Shown: positions 1-10,238, numbered from the stretch's first letter. The stretch: 64,000 bases of DNA from Nematostella vectensis (GCF_932526225.1 NC_064045.1:682001-746000), one strand, 5' to 3'. Translations and numbers: made by a program. The notes: generated by a model not told the origin, from the sequence alone.

Positions 1-929
1 GGGCCCATGCAGGTTATTTTTTTTTTACGATATACACCTTATAATTATAATTGATGTCCATCGCAATCCGTACTTCCTAAAGTTAGAGCCTAGTGCACGA
101 ATGGAGTCCAATGGACTCCGTGAAATTTAAAAATGCATACCGCTAGTTTTGCCGCTGTTAATTTATCATATACCATTGTTTGGTCTCGCAAATAAATAAT
201 AAGAGATACATTATATATTTCAATATATACAGCAATACTTTATATGTTAATATAATATAAGAGTCTCCAGAGGGACTTTGAAGGCTGTTCCAAAACTGTG
301 CTTATTATACATGTACCACCTACTTTGGGTTTAGAAGTTTGTGAGAAGTCATTGAATATCTTATTCGGTTTTGATTCTCTGGTTACTGACAAGTCCTGGT
401 GCAGGTGCCAATGGCCAGATTAGAAGAATTCTGGGCTCTTCTCAAAGTCGTATTCGTTTTTTATTTTTCGGTGTATTGAATAGTCCACATAGTGTTCTTT
501 GTTGAAGGGAAGTCTCAAAACTTTTGGGTTGGACCGCATGTGGTACTTCTAAGAGCCTCTCGAGAGAACAAGCCTTATCTAGATTTTTTGGTCCGTCCTG
601 TCACGCCCAGGGCATGCACAAACACGTGTGGGCCGCACCCACCATCACTTTTGTAATGGTACTTCTTCCTTATCACAAGTCTGCTACTCATAACATTATG
701 TGGTGTCATGGAGTAATGTACTCTTACATGAGAGAGAAAGCGTCTTTTGTTTTAATTTTATATTGAAACCTGAGTCAACAGGTGTAAAGTGTATTAACAC
801 TAGCTTTACACCTGTAAAATATCAGCAACTATCTGTGATAGAAGTGGCTGGCGTAAAGACAGCTTGGCTTGCTTGAATCTGTGCCTTGTATTTGGATAGA
901 ACTAGTTCTTTGATCTCGAACGGGTAAAG
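1..929 (+). repeat. Satellite monomer 1 (class E, divergent)
   Basis: L1 left half with CATACCGC. It carries many private changes: the T-tract runs straight into ACGATA without the usual CAC, and there are CGTACTTCC, GTGCACGAATGG, TTTGGTCTCG, CAGCAATAC and CATGTACCACC. The T-run before GGTCCG is 6 rather than 7 long. The tail (GAGTCAAC, GAATCTGTGCC) matches units 11 and 15. Confidence 0.95.
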
Positions 930-935
930 GGGCCC
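930..935. other. GGGCCC unit boundary marker (ApaI-type site)
   Basis: Used as the unit start. Conserved at every boundary seen except units 3, 13 and 17 (GGGCCA), which are class D copies descended from one altered unit. The choice of boundary is arbitrary for a circularly permutable tandem repeat. Confidence 0.9.
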
Positions 936-945
936 ATGCAGGTTA

Positions 946-953
946 TTTTTTTT
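946..953 (+). repeat. Length-variable T-tract next to the unit boundary (reference unit 2)
   Basis: T8 here. Other units carry interrupted forms (TTTGTTTTCAC, TTTCTTTTCAC), T9-CTTTCAC, T13 or T14. It is one of two homopolymer sites that account for much of the unit length variation; the other is the T-run upstream of the CGGTGT motif. Confidence 0.9.
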
Positions 954-966
954 CACGATATACACC

Positions 967-978
967 TTATAATTATAA
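967..978. other. 12 bp perfect palindrome TTATAATTATAA
   Basis: Directly read; self-complementary over 12 bp, about 40 bp into each unit, and retained in every unit I inspected. No function assigned. Confidence 0.85.
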
Positions 979-1030
979 TTGATGTCCATCGCAATCCCTG
1001 CTTCCTAAAGTTAGAGCCTAGTGCACCACT

Positions 1031-1047
1031 GGAGTCCAATGGACTCC
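1031..1047. other. 17 bp inverted repeat, 8 bp arms with one-base centre
   Basis: GGAGTCCA-A-TGGACTCC. It is perfect in most units. It is broken in class D and I units (GGATTTC), class C units (GGACACC) and late class F units (GGAGTCTAATGG), so its loss is lineage-specific. Confidence 0.9.
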
Positions 1048-1170
1048 GAGAAATTTAAAAATTCATACTGCTAGTTTTGCCGCTGTTAATTTATCATATA
1101 CCATTGTCTGGTCTTGCAAATAAATAATAAGAGATACTTTATACATTTCAATATATACAGAAATACTTTA

Positions 1171-1182
1171 TATATTAATATA
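1171..1182. other. 12 bp AT palindrome TATATTAATATA
   Basis: Lies at the end of the AT-rich core (24% GC by hand count over 1081-1200). Class E units have TATGTTAATATA, and class H units from 57 onward have TATATTAATTTA, both breaking the symmetry. Confidence 0.85.
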
Positions 1183-1486
1183 ATATAAGAGTCTCCAGAG
1201 CGACTTTGAAGGCTGTTCCAAAAATGTGCTTATTATACATGTACGACCTACTTTGGGTTTAGAAGTTTGTGAGAAGTCATTGAATATCTTATTCGGTTTT
1301 GATTTATCTGGTGTACTGACTAGTCCTGGTGCAGGTGCCAATGGCCAGATTAAAAGAGTTCTAGGCTCTTGTCAAAATCGTATTCGTTTTTTATTTTTCG
1401 GTGTATTGAATAGTCCACATGGTGTTCTTTGTTAAAGGGAAGTCTCAAAACTTCTGCGTTGGACCGCATATGGTACTTCTAAGAGC

Positions 1487-1496
1487 CTCTCGAGAG
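1487..1496. other. 10 bp palindrome CTCTCGAGAG (XhoI-type)
   Basis: Present in nearly every unit at the same place, broken in unit 3 (CTTTCGAGAG) and flanked differently in units 22-23. A restriction digest with an enzyme cutting CTCGAG would be expected to give a ~930 bp ladder. Confidence 0.9.
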
Positions 1497-1552
1497 AACC
1501 AGCCTTATCTAGATTTTTTTGGTCCGTCCTGTCACGCCCAGGGCATGCACAA

Positions 1553-1560
1553 ACACGTGT
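1553..1560. other. Palindromic E-box/G-box core ACACGTGT
   Basis: CACGTG is the classical core bound by bHLH (and, in plants, bZIP) factors. It occurs once per unit here. The flank changes to ACACGTGA in units with the AGGGCACC cassette, but the six-base core stays. Binding is inference only. Confidence 0.6.
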
Positions 1561-1828
1561 GGGCCGCACCCACCATCACTTTTGTAATGGTCCCTCTTCC
1601 TTATCACAAGTCTGGTACTCTTAACATTATGTGGTGTCATGGAGTAATGTACTCTTACATGAGAGAGAAAGCGTCTTTTGTTTTAATTTTATATTGAAAC
1701 CTGTGTCAACAGGTGTAAAGTGTATTAACACTAGCTTTACACCTATAAAATATCAACAACTATCTGTGATAGAAGTGGCTGGCGTAATGACAGCTTGGCT
1801 TGCTTGAATCTCTGCCTTGTATTTGGCT

Positions 1829-1840
1829 AGAACTAGTTCT
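1829..1840. other. 12 bp perfect palindrome AGAACTAGTTCT
   Basis: Present about 20 bp before each unit boundary. The flanking base differs (GATAGAAC or GCTAGAAC) without breaking symmetry. Broken in units 38 and 44 (AGAAGTAGTTCT) and 27 and 29 (CTAGTTTTTT). Confidence 0.9.
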
Positions 1841-1860
1841 TTGATCTCGAACGGGTAAAG

Positions 1861-2789
1861 GGGCCAATGCAGGTTTTTTTTTTTCACGCTATACACCTTA
1901 TAATTATAATTGATGTCCATCGCAATCCCTGTTTCCTAAAGTTAGAGCCTAGTGCACCACTGGATTTCAATGGACTCCGAGAAATTTAAAAATTCATACT
2001 GCTAGTTTTGCCGCTGTTAATTTAACATATACCATTGTCTGGTCTTGCAAATAAATAATAAGAGATACTTTATACATTTCAATATATACAGAAATACTTT
2101 GTATATTAATATAATATAAGAGTCTCCAGAGGGACTTTGAAGGCTGTTCCAAAAATGTGCTTATTATACATGTACGACCTACTTTGGGTTTAGAAGTTTG
2201 TGAGAAGTCATTGAATATCTTATTCGGTTTTGATTCTCTGGTTACTGACAAGTCCTGGTGCAGGTGCCAATGGCCAGATTAGAAGAATTCTGGGCTCTTG
2301 TCAAAGTCGTATTCGTTTTTTATTTTTCGGTGTATTGAATAGTCCACATAGTGTTCTTTGTTGAAGGGAAGTCTCAAAACTTTTGGGTTGGACCGCAAAT
2401 GGTACTTCTAAGAGCCTTTCGAGAGAACAAGCCTTATCTAGATTTTTTTGGTCCGTCCTGTCACGCCCAGGGCATGCACAAACACGTGAGGGCACCAGCC
2501 CCCATCACTTTTGTAATGGTCCTTCTTCCTTATCACAAGTCTGCTACTCATAACATTATGTGGTGTCATGGAGTAATGTACTCTAACATGAGAGAGAAAG
2601 CGTCTTTTGTTTTAATTTTATATTGAAACCTGAGTCAACAGGTGTAAAGTGTATTAACACTAGCTTTACACCTGTAAAATATCAGCAACTATCTGTGCTA
2701 GAAGTGGCTGGCGTAAAGACAGCTTGGCTTGCTTGAATCTCTGCCTTGTATTTGGATAGAACTAGTTCTTTGATCTCGAACGGGTAAAG
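1861..2789 (+). repeat. Satellite monomer 3 (class D)
   Basis: 929 bp. The boundary is GGGCCA, so the ApaI-type site is lost, as in units 13 and 17. L2-type markers and GGATTTC are joined to an L1-type GGTTACTGACAAG, so the unit is a mosaic. CCTTTCGAGAG breaks the XhoI palindrome. Cassette is CACCAGCCCCCATC. Confidence 0.97.
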
Positions 2790-3723
2790 GGGCCCATGCA
2801 GGCTATTTTTTTTTCTTTCACGATATACACCTTATAATTATAATTGATGTCCATCGCAATCACTGCTTCCTAAAGTTAGAGCCTAGTGCACCACTGGAGT
2901 CCAATGGACTCCGAGAAATTTAAAAATTCATACTGCTAGTTTTGCCGCTTTTAATTTAACATATACCATTGTCTGGTCTTGCAAATAAATAATAATAGAT
3001 ACTTTATACATTTCAATATATACAGAAATACTTTATATATTAATATAATATAAGAGTCTCCAGAGGGACTTTGAAGGCTGTTCCAAAAATGTGCTTATTA
3101 TACATGTACGACCTACTTTGGGTTTAGAAGTTTGTGAGAAGTCATTGAATATCTTATTAGGTTTTGATTTATCTGGTGTACTGACTAGTCCTGGTGCAGG
3201 TGCCAATGGCCAGATTAGAAGAGTTCTGGGCTCTTGTCAAAGTCGTATTCGTTTTTTATTTTTCGGTGTATTGAATAGTCCACATGGTGTTCTTTGTTAA
3301 AGGGAAGTCTCAAAACTTCTGGGTTGGACCGCATATGGTACTTCTAAGAGCCTCTCGAGAGAACCAGCCTTATCTAGATTTTTTTGGTCCGTCCTGTCAC
3401 GCCCAGGGCATGCACAAACACGTGTGGGCCGCACCCACCATCACTTTTGTAATGGTCCCTCTTCCTTATCACAAGTCTGGTACTCTTAACATTATGTGGT
3501 GTCATGGAGTAATGTACTCTTACATGAGAGAGAAAGCGTCTTTTGTTTTAATTTTATATTGAAACCTGTGTCAACAGGTGTAAAGTGTATTAACACTAGC
3601 TTTACACCTATAAAATATCAACAACTATCTGTGATAGAAGTGGCTGGCGTAATGACAGCTTGGCTTGCTTGAATCTGCCTTGTATTTGGCTAGAACTAGT
3701 TCTTTGATCTCGAACGGGTAAAG
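2790..3723 (+). repeat. Satellite monomer 4 (class G)
   Basis: 934 bp, lengthened by a T-tract followed by CTTTCAC. L2 left with GCCGCTTTTAA and TTATTAGG. Right half GCCGCACCCACC/GGTACTC with the shortened GAATCTGCC. Closest to unit 18. Confidence 0.97.
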
Positions 3724-4651
3724 GGGCCCATGCAGATTATTTTTTTTCACGATATACACCTTATAATTATAATTGATGTCCATCGCAATCCCTGCTTCCT
3801 AAAGTTAGAGCCTAGTGCACCACTGGAGTCCAATGGACTCCGAGAAATTTAAAAATGCATACTGCTAGTTTTGCCGCTGTTAATTTATCATATACCATTG
3901 TCTGGTCTCGCAAATAAATAATAAGAGATACATTATATATTTCAATATATACAGAAATACTTTATATATTAATATAATATAAGAGTCTCCAGAGGGACTT
4001 TGAAGGCTGTTCCAAAACTGTGCTTATTATACATGTACGACCTACTTTGGGTTTAGAAGTATGTGAGAAGTCATTGAATATCTTATTCGGTTTTGATTCT
4101 CTGGTTACTGACAAGTCCTGGTGCAGGTGCCAATGGCCAGATTAGAAGAGTTCTGGGCTCTTGTCAAAGTCGTATTCGTTTTTTTTTTTCGGTGTTTTGA
4201 ATAGTCCACATGGTGTTCTTTGTTGAAGGGAAGTCTCAAAACTTCTGGGTTGGACCGCATGTGGTACTTCTAAGAGCCTCTCGAGAGAACAAGCCTTATC
4301 TAGATTTTTTTGGTCCGTCCTGTCACGCCCAGGGCATGCACAAACACGTGTGGGCACCGACCCCTATCACTTTTGTAATGGTCCTTCTTCCCTATCACAA
4401 GTCTGCTACTCATAACATTATGTGGTGTCATAGAGTAATGTACTCTAACATGAGAGAGAAAGCGTCTTTTGTTTTCATTTTATATTGAAACCTGTGTCAA
4501 CAGGTGTAAAGTGTATTAACACTAGCTTTACACCTGTAAAATATCAGCAACTATCTGTGATAGAAGTGGCTGGCGTAATGACAGCTTGGCTTGCTTGAAT
4601 CTCTGCCTTGTATTTGGCTAGAACTAGTTCTTTGATCTCGAACGGGTAAAG
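3724..4651 (+). repeat. Satellite monomer 5 (class F)
   Basis: 928 bp. L1 left with private GCAGATTATT and GAAGTATGTGAG, shared with unit 19. Cassette is CACCGACCCCTATC with CTCTAACATG. Both hairpins of the right end are perfect here. Confidence 0.97.
4490..4537. other. Two alternative hairpins sharing one arm (reference unit 5)
   Basis: Arm 1 ACCTGT (4490-4495), arm 2 ACAGGTGTAAAG (4500-4511), arm 3 CTTTACACCTGT (4526-4537). Arm 2 can pair with arm 1 (6 bp, loop GTCA) or with arm 3 (12 bp perfect, 14 nt loop), but not both. In units with CCTATAAAA arm 3 carries one mismatch; in units with GAGTCAAC arm 1 loses one pair. No T-tract follows, so I do not call it a terminator. Confidence 0.8.
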
Positions 4652-5580
4652 GGGCCCATGCAGGTTATTTTTTTTCACGATATACACCTTATAATTATAA
4701 TTGATGTCCATCGCAATCCCTGCTTCCTAAAGTTAGAGCCTAGTGCACCACTGGAGTCCAATGGACTCCGTGAAATTTAAAAATGCATACCGCTAGTTTT
4801 GCCGCTGTTAATTTATCATATACCATTGTCTGGTCTCGCAAATAAATAATAAGAGATACATTATATATTTCAATATATACAGAAATACTTTATATGTTAA
4901 TATAATATAAGAGTCTCCAGAGGGACTTTGAAGGCTGTTCCAAAACTGTGCTTATTATACATGTACGACCTACTTTGGGTTTAGAAGTTTGTGAGAAGTC
5001 ATTGAATATCTTATTCGGTTTTGATTCTCTGGTTACTGACAAGTCCTGGTGCAGGTGCCAATGGCCAGATTAGAAGAATTCTGGGCTCTTGTCAAAGTCG
5101 TATTCGTTTTTTATTTTTCGGTGTATTGAATAGTCCACATAGTGTTCTTTGTTGAAGGGAAGTCTCAAAACTTCTGGGTTGGACCGCATGTGGTACTTCT
5201 AAGAGCCTCTCGAGAGAAACAGCCTTATCTAGATTTTTTTGGTCCGTCCTGTCACGCCCAGGGCATGCACAAACACGTGTGGGCCGCACCCACCATAACT
5301 TTTGTAATGGTCCCTCTTCCTTATCACAAGTCTGGTACTCTTAACATTATGTGGTGTCATGGAGTAATGTACTCTTACATGAGAGAGAAAGCGTCTTTTG
5401 TTTTCATTTTATATTGAAACCTGTGTCAACAGGTGTAAAGTGTATTAACACTAGCTTTACACCTGTAAAATATTAACAACTATCTGTGATAGAAGTGGCT
5501 GGCGTAATGACAGCTTGGCTTGCTTGAATCTCTGCCTTGTATTTGGATAGAACTAGTTCTTTGATCTCGAACGGGTAAAG
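4652..5580 (+). repeat. Satellite monomer 6 (class E)
   Basis: L1 left with CATACCGC, CCGTGAAAT and CATAGTGTTC. GAAACAGCC is shared with unit 9. The right half is mosaic: GGTACTCTTAAC, then CCTGTAAAATATTAAC. Confidence 0.97.
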
Positions 5581-6517
5581 GGGCCCATGCAGGCTATTTT
5601 TTTTTCTTTCACGATATACACCTTATAATTATAATTGATGTCCACCGCAATCCCTGCTTCCTAAAGTTAGAGCCTAGTGCACCACTGGAGTCCAATGGAC
5701 TCCGAGAAATTTAAAAATGCATACTGCTAGTTTTGCCGCTGTTAATTTAACATATACCATTGCCTGGTCTTGCAAATAAATAATAAGAGATACTTTATAC
5801 ATTTCAATATATACAGAAATACTTTATATATTAATATAATATAAGAGTCTCCAGAGGGACTTTGAAGGCTGTTCCAAAAATGTGCTTATTATACATGTAC
5901 GACCTACTTTGGGTTTAGAAGTTTGTGAGAAGTCATTGAATATCTTATTCGTTTTTGATTTATCTGGTGTACTGACTAGTCCTGGTGCAGGTGCCAATGG
6001 CCAGATTAGAAGAGTTCTGGGCTCTTGTCAAAGTCGTATTCGTTTTTTTATTTTTCGGTGTATTGAATAGTCCACATGGTGTTCTTTGTTAAAGGGAAGT
6101 CTCAAAACTTCTGGGTTGGACCGCATATGATACTTCTAAGAGCCTCTCGAGAGAACCAGCCTTATCTAGATTTTTTTGGTCCGTCCTGTCACGCCCAGGG
6201 CATGCACAAACACGTGTGGGCCGCACCCACCATCACTTTTGTGATGATCCCTCTTCCTTATCACAAGTCTGGTACTCTTAACATTATGTGGTGTCATGGA
6301 GTAATGTACTCTTACATGAGAGAGAAAGCGTCTTTTGTTTTCATTTTATATTGAAACCTGTGTCAACAGGTGTAAAGTGTATTAACACTAGCTTTACACC
6401 TGTAAAATATCAGCAACTATCTGTGATAGAAGTGGCTGGCGTAATGACAGCTTGGCTTGCTTGAACCTCTGCCTTGTATTTGGATAGAACTAGTTCTTTG
6501 ATCTCGAACGGGTAAAG
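5581..6517 (+). repeat. Satellite monomer 7 (class B, 937 bp)
   Basis: Longest class, with T9-CTTTCAC after the boundary and an eighth T near CGTTTTTTTATTTTTCGG. GTCCACCGC, TTGCCTGG and CGTTTTTGATTTA identify it. Copies at units 10 and 14. Private GTGATGATCC. Confidence 0.97.
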
Positions 6518-7444
6518 GGGCCCATGCAGGCTATTTGTTTTCACGATATACACCTTATAATTATAATTGATGTCCATCGCAATCCCTGCTTCCTAAAGTT
6601 AGAGCCTAGTGCACCACTGGAGTCCAATGGACACCGAGAAATTTAAAAATTCATACTGCTAGTTTTGCCGCTGTTAATTTATCATATACCATTGTCTGGT
6701 CTCGCAAATAAATAATAAGAGATACATTATATATTTCAATATATACAGAAATACTTTATATATTAATATAATATAAGAGTCTCCAGAGGGACTTTGAAGG
6801 CTGTTCCAAAACTGTGCTTATTATACATGTACGACCTACTTTGGGTTTAGAAGTTTGTGAGAAGTCATTGAATATCTTATTCGGTTTTGATTCTCTGGTT
6901 ACTGACAAGTCCTGGTGCAGGTGCTAATGGCCAGATTAGAAGAGTTCTGGGCTCTTGTCAAAGTCGTATTCGTTTTTTTTTTTCGGTGTTTTTAATAGTC
7001 CACATGGTGTTCTTTGTTGAAGGGAAGTCTCAAAACTTCTGGGTTGGACCGCATGTGGTACTTCTAAGAGCCTCTCGAGAGAACAAGCCTTATCTAGATT
7101 TTTTGGTCCGTCCTGTCACGCCCAGGGCATGCACAAACACGTGTGGGCCGCACCCACCATCACTTTTGTAATGGTCCTTCTTCCTTATCACAAGTCTGCT
7201 ACTCATAACATTATGTGGTGTCATGGAGTAATGTACTCTTACATGAGAGAGAAAGCGTCTTTTGTTTTAATTTTATATTGAAACCTGTGTCAACAGGTGT
7301 AAAGTGTATTAACACTAGCTTTACACCTGTAAAATATCAGCAACTATCTGTGATAGAAGTGGCTGGCGTAATGACAGCTTGGCTTGCTTGATTCTCTGCC
7401 TTGTATTTGGCTAGAACTAGTTCTTTGATCTCGAACGGGTAAAG
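6518..7444 (+). repeat. Satellite monomer 8 (class C)
   Basis: 927 bp, L1 left with GGACACCG, CTATTTGTTTTCAC and GGTGTTTTTAATAG. One T is missing from the run before GGTCCG, as in units 11 and 15. Right half GCCGCACCCACC plus GCTACTCATAAC; tail GATTCTCTGCC. Confidence 0.97.
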
Positions 7445-8374
7445 GGGCCCATGCAGGTTATTTTTTTTCACGATATACACCTTATAATTATAATTGATGT
7501 CCATCGCAATCCCTGCTTCCTAAAGTTAGAGCCTAGTGCACCACTGGAGTCCAATGGACTCCGTGAAATTTAAAATTGCATACCGCTAGTTTTGCCGCTG
7601 TTAATTTATCATATACCATTGTCTGGTCTCGCAAATAAATAATAAGAGATACATTATATATTTCAATATATACAGAAATACTTTATATGTTAATATAATA
7701 TAAGAGTCTCCAGAGGGACTTTGAAGGCTGTTCCAAAACTGTGCTTATTATACATGTACGACCTACTTTGGGTTTAGAAGTTTGTGAGAAGTCATTGAAT
7801 ATCTTATTCGGTTTTGATTCTCTGGTTACTGACAAGTCCTGGTGCAGGTGCCAATGGCCAGATTAGAAGAATTCTGGGCTCTTGTCAAAGTCGTATTCCT
7901 TTTTCTATTTTTTGGTGTATTGAATAGTCCACATAGTGTTCTTTGTTGAGGGGAAGTCTCAAAACTTCTGGGTTGGACCGCATGTGGTACTTCTAAGAGC
8001 CTCTCGAGAGAAACAGCCTTATCTAGATTTTTTTGGTCCGTCCTGTCACGCCCAGGGCATGCACAAACACGTGTGGGCCGCACCCACCATCACTTTTGTA
8101 ATGGTCCCTCTTCCTTATCACAAGTCTGGTACTCTTAACATTATGTGGTGTCATGGAGTAATGTACTCTTACATGAGAGAGAAAGCGTCTTTTGTTTTCA
8201 TTTTATATTGAAACCTGTGTCAACAGGTGTAAAGTGTATTAACACTAGCTTTACACCTGTAAAATATTAACAACTATCTGTGATAGAAGTGGCTGGCGTA
8301 ATGACAGCTTGGCTTGCTTGAATCTCTGCCTTGTATTTGGATAGAACTAGTTCTTTGATCTCGAACGGGTAAAG
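7445..8374 (+). repeat. Satellite monomer 9 (class E)
   Basis: 930 bp copy of unit 6 at 2,793 bp offset. Private changes: AAATTGCATACC, ATTCCTTTTTCTATTTTTTGG and GAGGGGAAG. Confidence 0.97.
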
Positions 8375-9311
8375 GGGCCCATGCAGGCTATTTTTTTTTC
8401 TTTCACGATATACACCTTATAATTATAATTGATGTCCATCGCAATCCCTGCTTCCTAAAGTTAGAGCCTAGTGCACCACTGGAGTCCAATGGACTCCGAG
8501 AAATTTAAAAATGCATACTGCTAGTTTTGCCGCTGTTAATTTAACATATACCATTGCCTGGTCTTGCAAATAAATAATAAGAGATACTTTATACATTTCA
8601 ATATATACAGAAATACTTTATATATTAATATAATATAAGAGTCTCCAGAGGGACTTTGAAGGCTGTTCCAAAAATGTGCTTATTATACATGTACGACCTA
8701 CTTTGGGTTTAGAAGTTTGTGAGAAGTCATTGAATATCTTATTCGTTTTTGATTTATCTGGTGTACTGACTAGTCCTGGTGCAGGTGCCAATGGCCAGAT
8801 TAGAAGAGTTCTGGGCTCTTGTCAAAGTCGTATTCGTTTTTTTATTTTTCGGTGTATTAAATAGTCCACATGGTGTTCTTTGTTAAAGGGAAGTCTCAAA
8901 ACTTCTGGGTTGGACCGCATATGATACTTCTAATAGCCTCTCGAGAGAACCAGCCTTATCTAGATTTTTTTGGTCCGTCCTGTCACGCCCAGGGCATGCA
9001 CAAACACGTGTGGGCCGCACCCACCATCACTTTTGTAATGATCCCTCTTCCTTATCACAAGTCTGGTACTCTTAACATTATGTGGTGTCATGGAGTAATG
9101 TACTCTTACATGAGAGAGAAAGCGTCTTTTGTTTTCATTTTATATTGAAACCTGTGTCAACAGGTGTAAAGTGTATTAACACTAGCTTTACACCTGTAAA
9201 ATATCAGCAACTATCTGTGATAGAAGTGGCTGGCGTAATGACAGCTTGGCTTGCTTGAACCTCTGCCTTGTATTTGGATAGAACTAGTTCTTTGATCTCG
9301 AACGGGTAAAG
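8375..9311 (+). repeat. Satellite monomer 10 (class B, 937 bp)
   Basis: Copy of unit 7 at 2,794 bp and of unit 14 at 3,724 bp. Private changes: GTATTAAATAG and CTTCTAATAGCC. Confidence 0.97.
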
Positions 9312-10238
9312 GGGCCCATGCAGGCTATTTTTTTTCACGATATACACCTTATAATTATAATTGATGTCCATCGCAATCCCTGCTTCCTAAAGTTAGAGCC
9401 TAGTGCACCACTGGAGTCCAATGGACACCGAGAAATTTAAAAATTCATACTGCTAGTTTTGCCGCTGTTAATTTATCATATACCATTGTCTGGTCTCGCA
9501 AATAAATAATAAGAGATACATTATATATTTCAATATATACAGAAATACTTTATATATTAATATAATATAAGAGTCTCCAGAGGGACTTTGAAGGCTGTTC
9601 CAAAACTGTGCTTATTATACATGTACGACCTACTTTGGGTTTAGAAGTTTGTGAGAAGTCATTGAATATCTTATTCGGTTTTGATTCTCTGGTTACTGAC
9701 AAGTCCTGGTGCAGGTGCTAATGGCCAGATTAGAAGAGTTCTGGGCTCTTGTCAAAGTCGTATTCGTTTTTTTTTTTCGGTGTTTTTAATAGTCCACATG
9801 GTGTTCTTTGTTGAAGGGAAGTCTCAAAACTTCTGGGTTGGACCGCATGTGGTACTTCTAAGAGCCTCTCGAGAGAACAAGCCTTATCTAGATTTTTTGG
9901 TCCGTCCTGTCACGCCCAGGGCATGCACAAACACGTGTGGGCCGCACCCACCATCACTTTTGTAATGGTCCTTCTTCCTTATCACAAGTCTGCTACTCAT
10001 AACATTATGTGGTGTCATGGAGTAATGTACTCTTACATGAGAGAGAAAGCGTCTTTTGTTTTAATTTTATATTGAAACCTGAGTCAACAGGTGTAAAGTG
10101 TATTAACACTAGCTTTACACCTGTAAAATATCAGCAACTATCTGTGATAGAAGTGGCTGGCGTAAAGACAGCTTGGCTTGCTTGAATCTGTGCCTTGTAT
10201 TTGGATAGAACTAGTTCTTTGATCTCGAACGGGTAAAG
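9312..10238 (+). repeat. Satellite monomer 11 (class C)
   Basis: 927 bp copy of unit 8 in the left and middle. Its tail instead has GAGTCAAC, GTAAAGACAGC and GAATCTGTGCC like units 1 and 15, placing an exchange point in the right third. Confidence 0.97.

Larger units (their letters stand above)
930..1860 (+). repeat. Satellite monomer 2 (class A), reference unit
   Basis: 931 bp. L2 left half but with TTATCAT, GAGCGACTTTG and CTTCTGCG. Right half has GCCGCACCCACC, GGTACTCTTAAC, TGTGTCAAC and CCTATAAAATATCAAC. Near-identical copies are units 12 and 16. Used here as the reference for internal motif coordinates. Confidence 0.97.

Noticed and set aside
1084-1135. AATAAA-like and TATA-like strings in the AT-rich core as gene-end or promoter signals
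   Set aside because: Expected by chance in a stretch with about 24% GC, and no supported coding region is positioned to use them.
1226-1435. Recurring 69-codon plus-strand ORF (ends PHGVLC) overlapping the 92-codon frame
   Set aside because: Present only in L2-type units because GATTTATCTGGTGTACTG keeps the frame; L1 units are shifted or stopped. No recognised domain. Its presence tracks satellite class, not function.
1837-1853. tRNA B-box-like GTTCGAGAT on the minus strand
   Set aside because: The spacing of the final C is off by one, there is no A box at the right distance and no cloverleaf can be drawn. Not a tRNA or tRNA-derived SINE.
1837-1855. CENP-B box-like string near the unit end (TTTGATCTCGAACGGGT)
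   Set aside because: The CGGG and a leading TT fit the consensus TTCGNNNNANNCGGG, but the essential C, G and central A do not. About 6 of 9 core positions is not convincing.
930-1860. Kinetoplast minicircle or 5S/snRNA/spliced-leader tandem repeat
   Set aside because: Unit size would fit, but I find no minicircle GGGGTTGGTGTA block, no 5S internal promoter, no U1-U6 landmark and no known spliced-leader exon.
2301-2495. Recurring 64-85 codon minus-strand ORFs containing RVCACPGRDRTDQKNLDKA
   Set aside because: Antisense shadow of the same GC-richer segment as the 92-codon frame. Length varies with T-run indels and there is no recognisable family.
4500-4537. Bacterial-type intrinsic terminator at the 12 bp hairpin
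   Set aside because: The stem is AT-rich, the loop is 14 nt and the following sequence is AAAATATC rather than a T-run. The context is a eukaryotic-type satellite.
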